Shown: piece after piece, positions 27,279 to 34,546 of the stretch
Layout of the letters: every line of letters starts with the position of its first letter
How positions within the stretch are numbered: position 1 is the stretch's first letter
Assembly: GCA_039978895.1 (NCBI GenBank)
Contig: JBDWAL010000030.1
Coordinates: 28,695 to 92,694 of the forward strand
Length of the DNA: 64,000 nt
Direction of reading: 5' to 3'
DNA from: Aliishimia sp039978895
GTDB lineage: Bacteria; Pseudomonadota; Alphaproteobacteria; Rhodobacterales; Rhodobacteraceae
Notes under the pieces: model-generated
The model's input: only the letters and a program-made list of their open reading frames with translations
Told to the model about the DNA's origin: nothing
The model's database searches: none
Position numbers and translations under genes: made by a program

Positions 27279-29590
27279 TCACCCACCATCTCATCGATAA
27301 GCTGCATATATAACTTCAACTCCGGTGGGATCGGTTTGGCGGGGGCCTGTGCGATGACGCCGCCACGCTGCCCTGTGCCGCCCATTTTACGATCCGCCCA
27401 AGCTTCCAGATCATCAGCCGTGTAGTTGCTCAGAAATGGGTTTGCTTTCACAACACCAGTCCCCATCAGATCCAAAATCGTTTGGCTGCCCGGCGCGCGC
27501 AGCACCTTATTTGCGCCTTCAGGCCCGAGAAAGTGGGACAGGTATAAACGCCCCGCATTAATCGCATGACCCCGGCTTTTCAGATAGGTTTCGTTTTCCT
27601 GTGCCAACCGCGTGACCATTTCACGTGACAAGGTCGGGTCAAACCGTAAATTCAACAGGTCCTGTCGTGACATGGTCGATGCCAGTTCAGGGCGATACGT
27701 CCGCATCATCCGCAGCCAAGTGCTTGTGATGAACTGCCCCAACCCCGTGGCTGACGATAACGGATTCTTTGCGCGCGCGTTCCCGGCACTTTCGACCTTG
27801 ATGATCTGTGCCACCAAAGCCTCCACGGCACCTGAGGCAACAACGGTGCGACCGCCAGACAACAAAGGCATTGGGTCTATGGGTTCACCGCTCAACCGGG
27901 TTTCAAAATGCAAATGCGGCCCGGTTGAGCGCCCTGTAGTCCCCACATAACCAATGATATCGCCTGCTTGAACTACAGTTCCCGTCCGGCCCTTTGCGGA
28001 AAACGCGTTCAAGTGAGCGTAGCGCGTTTCCAACCCACCCGGATGGCTTATGATCACAAGATTGCCATAGCCTTTGCCGTCACCCGCATGGCTGACTTTG
28101 CCTGCCGCCGCTGCGTGAACCGGTGTGCCCGTCGGGGCCGCCCAGTCAACCCCAGCATGTAAACGAACCACCCTATGAATTGGGTGTTTCCTGGGGCCAA
28201 ACTTTGATGTCAAAATCCCCGAAACAGGGCTGACCATTGCCCCCGTTCCCGCGCCACCACGTCTTTGAGACGGATCAAAACAGGTATAACCGCCCGCTTC
28301 GCGATCCGGCACCACATAACAGAGCATTTGCCCGGAAGGCCCGTTGATCCCGACATAAGCGATTTGTCCAGATGGCGTTCCGTTTGGGCCATGCTCGGGG
28401 CTATAAACCAATGAAACCCGGTCTCCGGTCTGTGCGCGACGCTCAAGATCATGCGATTTCGACATCAGACTAACCACTTCAGCAACCAACACGGACGGCA
28501 CCCCGTTGCGGATCGCAGCGGAATATAACGCATCCAACATCCGAAATTCGCCAGATGTGTTGGTGTCTTCTGGTTGATCCCCTGTCGTTGCAAGGTCTAG
28601 CAGGTCTCGGTCGATCCAAGGATCAGCCGCTGGCAAAACCTGACCACGCGACGCCAAGGCCACTGAACCCACATAACTGTCAGGCGCGTAATAGGATAAT
28701 TGCGCCAACTGCCGGGTTTCGCCGCTTCCAAGAAACCGCATGGCAATGACTGACCCCGTTTCAGCCGTTTCCACGCCCGGAATGATCGCCGATATTTTGG
28801 TTGCAAGGATTTCAGCATTTGGGATGTCGTTTTGATCCAGAACATCGATCAAGCTGCGCTCGTATTTGTTCTCAAGCACAACATCCGAAAACAGATCCAC
28901 ACGCGCAGCTTCACGCCGCACATAGGCCACAGATGTTGTGTTTGCCACGCGCGTGGCGGCTATCGCATCGTCAGTTTGATCTTTGTCGGCTTCCAAACTC
29001 GCCCCATAACTGTCCGACAAATCACCTAAATCAACATCTGTTTGAAGCGCCGCCAGCTCGACATCTGTCGATTGCCCAGTGCTCAAGCCGATTGGACCCC
29101 CAACCAACGCTTGATTTCGTTGACTTTGAAAGAACGCAAAATCCTCGCGGGTTGACGGCAAAGCTGTCATCAAACTTCGCTCACGAACAACCAAGGCATC
29201 TTGCACGGAAACCATCCGCTCCGGGTTTGGAAGGCCAAACCGCACGACATCCAAAACAGGTGACCCCGCCAGTCTTTGCGCTTGCTGTCCCGTGTCATCA
29301 TTGGAGAACCGTAGGATTACGGGATCGCCCGCAATGTCCAAGAACACATCAGGGGGCGTTTGCGCCGCGACGATGATCTCAGGCTCGATTTGAACCAGTG
29401 CGAAACCGTCTTCTCCCAGACCAAACCAATTTTGGACCGACAGTTCCAAATCTGTAAATCGAACCAGTACCACAACCACGAATAAAGCGGGGATCGCCCC
29501 AAACAACACTATCCGCAGCGCGCGGCGTTGATTGCGCCGTTTTCTTGCGCCTGTTTGGGCCTGTTTGAACCGGGGATCGACGTCAAACAT
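27269..29590 (-). CDS. Membrane-anchored M23 peptidase fused to a lytic transglycosylase-like domain
   Basis: The 773-residue protein has a basic N-terminus and one membrane segment (about 25-45), so it is probably anchored in the inner membrane with a periplasmic body. Residues about 455-575 form an M23 (LytM) peptidase with the zinc ligands in HAGVD (His478, Asp482) and HLHF (His559, His561). Residues about 587-700 look like a lytic transglycosylase, with the putative catalytic Glu600 in IIKVESAG and the SATGLGQFITSTW segment. An enzyme cutting both peptide cross-links and glycan strands would open the wall. In a T6SS locus it could make room for the envelope complex or tail passage. It lies 11 bases downstream of the caspase-like gene, probably one operon. 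The active-site residues appear intact. Confidence 0.9.
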   Translation of the reverse strand: MFDVDPRFKQAQTGARKRRNQRRALRIVLFGAIPALFVVVVLVRFTDLELSVQNWFGLGEDGFALVQIEPEIIVAAQTPPDVFLDIAGDPVILRFSNDDTGQQAQRLAGSPVLDVVRFGLPNPERMVSVQDALVVRERSLMTALPSTREDFAFFQSQRNQALVGGPIGLSTGQSTDVELAALQTDVDLGDLSDSYGASLEADKDQTDDAIAATRVANTTSVAYVRREAARVDLFSDVVLENKYERSLIDVLDQNDIPNAEILATKISAIIPGVETAETGSVIAMRFLGSGETRQLAQLSYYAPDSYVGSVALASRGQVLPAADPWIDRDLLDLATTGDQPEDTNTSGEFRMLDALYSAAIRNGVPSVLVAEVVSLMSKSHDLERRAQTGDRVSLVYSPEHGPNGTPSGQIAYVGINGPSGQMLCYVVPDREAGGYTCFDPSQRRGGAGTGAMVSPVSGILTSKFGPRKHPIHRVVRLHAGVDWAAPTGTPVHAAAAGKVSHAGDGKGYGNLVIISHPGGLETRYAHLNAFSAKGRTGTVVQAGDIIGYVGTTGRSTGPHLHFETRLSGEPIDPMPLLSGGRTVVASGAVEALVAQIIKVESAGNARAKNPLSSATGLGQFITSTWLRMMRTYRPELASTMSRQDLLNLRFDPTLSREMVTRLAQENETYLKSRGHAINAGRLYLSHFLGPEGANKVLRAPGSQTILDLMGTGVVKANPFLSNYTADDLEAWADRKMGGTGQRGGVIAQAPAKPIPPELKLYMQLIDEMVGETG

Positions 29591-29601
29591 AGCCCGTCAG
29601 A

Positions 29602-31254
29602 TCAGCGAAAAACACCGGAGCCAAGGTTGTTTGTGTTGATGCCGCCACTGCTGGCCGCTGGTCTGCGTGCGGCGGGCGCTGCCGCTCTTGGGGCCGCTGC
29701 ACGCGGCGCGTTGTTGGTCGTGGCACGACGCGTCGTTGTTCCTGTTGAACGTTGCGGCGCGACGGCTTGACGTACCACAGGACAAGTCACGTCATCCTTC
29801 AAGATGATCTTGCGATACAAATCAATCGTTGGTTCCCGCCCAGATGCTGGCTCGTTGATTTGAACAAAGTAACGATCCACTGAACCGCGTGATCCATTGC
29901 CCCAAACTCCGTCAATCCCAGCGGTATAACACTGCATCCGCGCCAATTCTGTTTGGATAGCCCGTGCCAACCCACGCTCAGAATTATCGTCTGGATCAAA
30001 CACGCCGCTGTTCACAAACCCTTCGTATTGGGATGGGTTGTCGCCGCGCATCTGGTTTCTGATTTCGAAGTTGGACGTGTCAACAGATGTCCCGGTCACA
30101 TCAACAGTTTCCAACGGGTCAAAAGACGCGTTCACAACGCGGATTTCGCCGACAATAATATAGGGGTCAGGCAAACCTGCCGCAGTTGCGACGGCGGCTT
30201 CTGCCACACCGCGAACCACAGGGTTAAAGATTTGCACCCCGTTGTTGCCTGCATTGCCACGATTAACGGTCGCAGGTTCAACAGGTTTGATCCGCCCGGC
30301 AACCCGAACACCCCCCGGGGCTGTTTTTGGAATGACCGGACTAACAGGCGTCGCAACTGGCGCAATGATTGTCACGCCACTGGAACTGGCTTCAGGCGCA
30401 ACAAGTATCGTTGTCGTTGGCGCATTTTGCGCCGCACTTCTGCTGATTATCTGACCTGTCGCATCAATCAGCCCTGCGCTTTGCCATACTTCGCGCATTC
30501 TGGCTTGTTCCGCCTCAGGCAGTTTTTCAAGCATGGCCAAAGCATCTTCGGGCAAAGCAGAACGACTTTCTGCTTCTTGTGGCCACATGTAAATCGGCGC
30601 GCTCAAGGTTGAGATCATCCACCCCGGGCCGGCTGCGTCTTCGAAAGCCGTCGCCAAAGGAACATCAGGCGTTGCGAGCGCCAACTGCACACGATCTGAG
30701 AACCGAGCCTCGTTCTCATCACCGTCTTCTTCGACTTCAGCCTCAACAACGCATCCCACCTCTGGATCATGCGACAAGGCGACAAAGATGCCGTCCATAT
30801 TTACGTCATCAGTCAAAGAGGCCAAAGTGTCTTCTGCAACTTGGCAGGTTTCCACGAACACAAGGACTTCTTCTGCACCCGCATCGCGAAAGGCTTGTGC
30901 CGTTTCAAACAAGGGCCAGCCTTGCGTCGCGGCATCCCCAAGCTGAGCACCGCGTAACAAAATGTCGCCATCTTCGGTTACTTCCGTGCGCCCGGAATAA
31001 TATAGTGCCACAGTTTGCGCGGCACGCGAGCCGATCAAAAACTCGACTGCGTTCGTATTTTGACGACGGACGACATCAAATCCAAGCCCAAGCAATGCGC
31101 GTGACATTGCGACCGCGTCTTTTGTTGGTTGGCTCAAGGCTTCACCACCGAACCGCGCGTTGCCAATAACATAAGCCAAACGATCCTGCGCTGCGGCTGC
31201 CACCGGCAGACAGCTTGCGAGTAATCCTGCGATGAACATGCGCCTTAGCGTCAT
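29602..31254 (-). CDS. Secreted caspase-like protein with lost catalytic His and C-terminal peptidoglycan-binding-like region
   Basis: I chose the ATG that gives a signal peptide (MTLRRMFIAGLLASCLPVAA with cleavage after AAAQ) and has AGGAG upstream. Residues about 24-150 resemble the caspase-like peptidase C14 fold: DRLAYVIGNARF, DAVAMSRALLGLGFDV, ALYYSG and VFVETCQ. In active members the segment reads YxSGHG, but here it is YYSGRT, so the catalytic His is replaced (Arg89), while Cys137 is kept. A long linker follows, then about 445-490 resembles a peptidoglycan-binding domain (ARMQCYTAGIDGVWGNGSRG). The C-terminus is rich in Ala and Arg and ends SGVFR. It is probably a periplasmic wall-binding pseudo-enzyme working with the downstream wall hydrolase. 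The fold assignment is by pattern only. Confidence 0.8.
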   Translation of the reverse strand: MTLRRMFIAGLLASCLPVAAAAQDRLAYVIGNARFGGEALSQPTKDAVAMSRALLGLGFDVVRRQNTNAVEFLIGSRAAQTVALYYSGRTEVTEDGDILLRGAQLGDAATQGWPLFETAQAFRDAGAEEVLVFVETCQVAEDTLASLTDDVNMDGIFVALSHDPEVGCVVEAEVEEDGDENEARFSDRVQLALATPDVPLATAFEDAAGPGWMISTLSAPIYMWPQEAESRSALPEDALAMLEKLPEAEQARMREVWQSAGLIDATGQIISRSAAQNAPTTTILVAPEASSSGVTIIAPVATPVSPVIPKTAPGGVRVAGRIKPVEPATVNRGNAGNNGVQIFNPVVRGVAEAAVATAAGLPDPYIIVGEIRVVNASFDPLETVDVTGTSVDTSNFEIRNQMRGDNPSQYEGFVNSGVFDPDDNSERGLARAIQTELARMQCYTAGIDGVWGNGSRGSVDRYFVQINEPASGREPTIDLYRKIILKDDVTCPVVRQAVAPQRSTGTTTRRATTNNAPRAAAPRAAAPAARRPAASSGGINTNNLGSGVFR

Positions 31255-31330
31255 GTGCCTAAACTCCTGCAAAGTCCTGATGCTCTTACTTTGCTAATCT
31301 TAGCTGATCCCAGAGCAAGCGCAAAGCCGC

Positions 31331-31747
31331 TTATTCAGGGCGCGCGGTCACAAATAGCGTCCAGCGTTCGGTTTCTTGGGTGTCCACTTCTATGAAACGG
31401 GCCGGAAGATGGCCGCGAACTAAGCAATCTTGCTCGCCATCGATCACAAAGCGATCTGGTGCGACACACATTGGCACGGTCCCGTTAAAGATTTCCTTAC
31501 CGAAGACATCCTTGGCAAAAACGTAAACATACCGAGTCGAAATCTCGTCTCGGATCACGTTTGCACATTGATTCGGACCAATGCGCCACCAGCCCCTTGT
31601 TCGGAACACTTCCCGCTCAAGTTGACCTATGGACACATTCACCACATCAAACGACTGATTGCAGACTGCGAACTGTGCTTTTGCGGGCACTACAAGCACC
31701 GCCAGCCATGCTGCAGCGCAGAACAAGCTCAAACCCTTAATTTTCAT
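31331..31747 (-). CDS. DUF1036-like secreted protein
   Basis: The mature protein begins after a signal peptide (MKIKGLSLFCAAAWLAVLVV, cleavage after AKA). It has FAVCNQSFDVVNVSIGQ, GWWRIGPNQCANVI, RYVYVFAKDVFG and the second cysteine part DCLVRGHLPARFIEVDT, the usual layout of DUF1036 proteins, which are common in Alphaproteobacteria. The function is unknown. An ATG five codons upstream (31762) is also possible; neither start has a strong ribosome site. It lies 76 bases upstream of the caspase-like gene, on the same strand, and may head that operon. Confidence 0.85.
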   Translation of the reverse strand: MKIKGLSLFCAAAWLAVLVVPAKAQFAVCNQSFDVVNVSIGQLEREVFRTRGWWRIGPNQCANVIRDEISTRYVYVFAKDVFGKEIFNGTVPMCVAPDRFVIDGEQDCLVRGHLPARFIEVDTQETERWTLFVTARPE

Positions 31748-31911
31748 AGTCCAACGGCCCATCGCCTAGTTTTTCAGCGTCTGATGTTTAAAATTTTCAT
31801 TACTACCATCCGCGATATTCCGCCAAAAAACGAGGGGTTACAGCCCCCGTCATTGAAAAATTAGGGCTCTTTCCTTAATTTACCAGCGGGGGCCAGTTAG
31901 TGGGAGCCGTT

Positions 31912-32403
31912 ATGATACGTGCCATTACATATACTGTACTGTTTTGTGGGATCTCTGCGGGGGCCGCGGTCGCGTTGGCTGTCGCACATGATGCACGCAA
32001 CGACATTACCCCAATTCGGGCCGTGATCTCTAAACCTGCTTTGATGGAGCCGGAATCTACAGACGTTCAAGCGCCTTTAGCGTCGATCGCTGAGCCTATT
32101 GCATACGAACCTGCCCCGACTTTAGCGATCATAGAGCAGCCCGTTTTACCGACTGTAACCCAGATAGAAAACTTGGAACCACGCAAGATCACAGTGGCGC
32201 CAAAAGCAGTCAAACGCAAAGCGGCGCCAAAAGTGACTGCCGTTGTGTCCACGCGCAACTCTTTGGAAGTGACACAACGCCGGGCGAGCACTCCGGAAGC
32301 AAATGGCATCGAAATGGCAAGAAATGTCACGGCGTTTGCACCGCGCAAAACAAGAAAACCCATGGATATTGGATCAACTTGGGCCACCGGCGTTTTCCGC
32401 TAG
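31912..32403 (+). CDS. Small membrane-anchored basic protein, unknown function
   Basis: The 163-residue protein starts at an ATG with GGGAG upstream (a GTG four codons earlier is possible). It has one N-terminal hydrophobic segment (AITYTVLFCGISAGAAVALA) which is a signal peptide or anchor, then a Pro/Glu-rich part and a Lys/Arg/Ala-rich part (KAVKRKAAPKVTA). It ends TWATGVFR; the caspase-like protein ends SGVFR, and this shared tail is the only link I see. It is transcribed divergently from the DUF1036-like gene. No family recognised. Confidence 0.65.
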   Translation: MIRAITYTVLFCGISAGAAVALAVAHDARNDITPIRAVISKPALMEPESTDVQAPLASIAEPIAYEPAPTLAIIEQPVLPTVTQIENLEPRKITVAPKAVKRKAAPKVTAVVSTRNSLEVTQRRASTPEANGIEMARNVTAFAPRKTRKPMDIGSTWATGVFR

Positions 32404-32470
32404 GTACACATGTCTCGATTGTTTCGACGTGTTCTTGTTAAGTTGCAGTTGACACCTTCGGTCAGATTTG

Positions 32471-32513
32471 ACCCAATTGGGTGATTGAAGCTCGGGCGGT
32501 TACTCGCCTGAGC
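32471..32513. promoter_or_regulatory. Palindrome and stem-loop upstream of the ExbBD operon
   Basis: The gap before the next gene contains a perfect 12-base palindrome ACCCAATTGGGT (32471-32482) that may bind a dimeric regulator, and a stem-loop with arms GCTCGGGCG and CGCCTGAGC (32490-32513). The stem-loop lacks a T run, so it could be a weak terminator of the upstream small gene or a 5' leader structure of the next operon. Confidence 0.35.
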
Positions 32514-32541
32514 CGAACTTGTCCTAGCCGAAGGAGTGCCC

Positions 32542-32982
32542 ATGCGCACGTTAGTCACATCCGTTGTTTGCTCTGCGCTGGCCGCAATTTCTTTAAACGT
32601 GTCATCTGTCGCAGCACAAGATGCCGGTTCTCAGCTACAGCTTGAGCTTAATAGCGCTGCAGTTATCGAAGGTGGCGGGTGCCGCCTGACCTATGTCGCA
32701 ACCAATCAAAGTGACATACCCTTGTCTGACACAGCTTACCGCGTGGGCGTTTTTGATGCTGGCGGCGTTGTTAGCGCGATCTTAGTTCTGCCATTTGGCG
32801 CTTTGCCGTCTGGCAAAACACGCCTCGTGCTTTTTGATCTCGCGGGTCAAGCTTGCACAGATATTTCACGTATTGTTGTTGACAGCTCGGACGCTTGTCT
32901 GCTTGAAGACGGCTCCGCAAGCGATTTCTGCATGACCGGTTTGGCCACTGCATCGCGCACGGATATTCAATTCGGTCTTTGA
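32542..32982 (+). CDS. Secreted cysteine-containing protein upstream of exbB, unknown function
   Basis: The start is the ATG with AAGGAG five bases upstream. A signal peptide (MRTLVTSVVCSALAAISLNV, cleavage after VAA) precedes a mature domain of about 120 residues that looks rich in beta strands and has four cysteines (GGGCRLTYVATNQ, GQACTDIS, DACLLEDG, DFCMTG), which could form two disulfides. There is no lipobox, so it is not an obvious TssJ lipoprotein. It is followed after 50 bases by exbB on the same strand and may be a periplasmic partner of that motor. No family recognised. Confidence 0.75.
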   Translation: MRTLVTSVVCSALAAISLNVSSVAAQDAGSQLQLELNSAAVIEGGGCRLTYVATNQSDIPLSDTAYRVGVFDAGGVVSAILVLPFGALPSGKTRLVLFDLAGQACTDISRIVVDSSDACLLEDGSASDFCMTGLATASRTDIQFGL

Positions 32983-33032
32983 GCTCTGGTGCCGTGCTTG
33001 CGGCCCAGAAAACCTATCATTGGGGGTAGGAC

Positions 33033-33665
33033 ATGTTTGCAGAGTTAGATCCGGCTACGATTGCCGTCTTCATTGGGCTTGGGACCTTGTCCCTGATGGC
33101 GATAACTGTGACCTTCTTCAAGATCATTCAATTCGCACGTCTGGGTGTCGGCCGCCAAAAGCGCGCCGAGGCGATCATCGACAATTGGCTAAACGGACGT
33201 CCCGATGAAGCTATGCGAGCGGCGTCAACACGTGAAAACGTTTTGGCGCGTGTGCTTCAAGCGGTTCTGTCTGGTTTGCGGGCACGCCCAAACGAACCTG
33301 ATTATGCAGAAGAACTTGGTCGTCAAACCGCCCTTGTTGAGCTGGCCGCGATGTCCAACCGGATGCGTTTGCTCGAAGCTGTGGTTCAAGCCGCACCGAT
33401 GCTTGGGCTGCTTGGCACGGTGATCGGGATGATCGACGCCTTTGCGACACTATCGATGAGCCAAGGCGCGGTTGATCCCGCACTTCTGGCAAGCGGCATT
33501 TGGACGGCTTTGACGACAACTGCTGTTGGTCTGTCGATTGCTTTGGTGACCTTCTTTATTGCCAACTGGCTTGAGTCTCGCATTGAAGGCGAACGGCATT
33601 CTATTGAAACACTCATCTCTGCGGCCATTCACGGACGGGTCGATACCACGGCTCCGGCCCGCTAA
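33033..33665 (+). CDS. exbB: MotA/TolQ/ExbB-family proton channel protein
   Basis: The 210-residue protein has three predicted membrane segments: about 9-31, about 118-138 and about 158-180, the standard ExbB/TolQ topology with a cytoplasmic loop between the first two. The hallmark APMLGLLGTVIGMIDAF and the third-helix TTTAVGLSIAL are present. ExbB with ExbD uses the proton gradient to drive a TonB-like protein. It leads a four-gene unit exbB-exbD-exbD-TonB-like that lies next to the T6SS kinase. Its placement inside a T6SS region is unusual. A GGGGGTAGG ribosome site precedes the ATG. Confidence 0.93.
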   Translation: MFAELDPATIAVFIGLGTLSLMAITVTFFKIIQFARLGVGRQKRAEAIIDNWLNGRPDEAMRAASTRENVLARVLQAVLSGLRARPNEPDYAEELGRQTALVELAAMSNRMRLLEAVVQAAPMLGLLGTVIGMIDAFATLSMSQGAVDPALLASGIWTALTTTAVGLSIALVTFFIANWLESRIEGERHSIETLISAAIHGRVDTTAPAR

Positions 33666-33676
33666 GGGCGTTTGCA

Positions 33677-34126
33677 ATGGCCGGTCGTTCAAAAATTGAA
33701 CTTCCCCGCAGCAAGCGGCGCTATGTTTTTGCGCTGACCCCGCTGGCGGATGCGATGTTTCAGCTGTTGATTTTCTTCATGCTGACCTCATCGCTGACCC
33801 CCTACTCGCTGCTCACGTTGCGCAGCGGTCCGGGGCAGGAAACGGCTGCGGGTGAAACACAAGAACCGCCTCCAGAAGATCCCGGCACGCCCCAAGAACC
33901 GGCAGCCACTTGGACCATTGAGAACGGGGCCGTCTTGGCAGGTGGCCAACGTTTTGGCTTTGACAGCCTGCCAAACCTTGCAGGAATCTTGGCCCAAAGA
34001 GACGCCCCAAACGTCCTTATCATTTCGACCCCACGAGCACAGGTGCAAGACATCGTGACCGTATTGGAAACACTGGCAGCCGCACAGATTACATCTGTGC
34101 AGGTCGTCAGCCTTGTCGAGAACTAG
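33677..34126 (+). CDS. exbD1: ExbD/TolR-family protein with intact proton-carrying Asp
   Basis: The 149-residue protein has a short cytoplasmic basic N-terminus (IELPRSKRRYVFALTP), one membrane segment (PLADAMFQLLIFFMLTSSLT) and a periplasmic domain after a Pro/Glu-rich linker. Asp25 occupies the position of the proton-binding aspartate of ExbD. The periplasmic domain ends with ITSVQVVSLVEN as in TolR/ExbD family proteins. It starts 11 bases after exbB. Together with ExbB it should form the energised motor. Confidence 0.9.
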   Translation: MAGRSKIELPRSKRRYVFALTPLADAMFQLLIFFMLTSSLTPYSLLTLRSGPGQETAAGETQEPPPEDPGTPQEPAATWTIENGAVLAGGQRFGFDSLPNLAGILAQRDAPNVLIISTPRAQVQDIVTVLETLAAAQITSVQVVSLVEN

Positions 34127-34135
34127 GGTCGCACC

Positions 34136-34546
34136 ATGCCATTAAAACGCCCCCTGCCCGTTCCAAAAGAGAAACAGCAACTGGATGTTTCGCTGGCAAT
34201 TGTGAACATCGTCTTGTTGTTGATCTTCTTCTTTCTTGCCACAGGTCGCTTACTCAATCCGGTCGGCCCTGACCTTGATCTGGCAGAAACAACCGAATTG
34301 CCTTTGGACCAACTTCCGTCTCCCATTCTGGTGGTAGGGGCGGACGGCTCTTGGCAGTTGGACGGCGAAGACGTTGCGCAGGATTTTTTGGCAATTGCGC
34401 TCGACACTTTGGAACAACCCGTCACTCTGCATTTGTTGGTGGATCGTTCCGCCCCAGCAAACGCAATGATCGCTGTGCTGAATCGCCCGGAACTCGCATC
34501 ACGCGAAGTCAAACTTGTCACACTGCATCGCAGGCTTGATCCATGA
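34136..34546 (+). CDS. exbD2: Second ExbD/TolR-like protein lacking the conserved membrane Asp
   Basis: The 136-residue protein shares ExbD layout: basic N-terminus (LKRPLPVPKEKQQLDV), one membrane segment (SLAIVNIVLLLIFFFLATGR) and a periplasmic domain ending SREVKLVTLHRRLDP. In the membrane helix the position of the proton-binding aspartate holds Val23/Asn24 and there is no Asp in the helix. So this subunit may have a structural rather than a proton-carrying role in a hetero-pair with the first ExbD. It starts nine bases after the exbD1 stop and overlaps the next gene by four bases (ATGA). Confidence 0.85.
   Translation: MPLKRPLPVPKEKQQLDVSLAIVNIVLLLIFFFLATGRLLNPVGPDLDLAETTELPLDQLPSPILVVGADGSWQLDGEDVAQDFLAIALDTLEQPVTLHLLVDRSAPANAMIAVLNRPELASREVKLVTLHRRLDP

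Noticed and set aside
32542..32982. Candidate TssJ lipoprotein
   Set aside because: The signal peptide has no lipobox, the mature part has four cysteines, and no TssJ pattern is seen.
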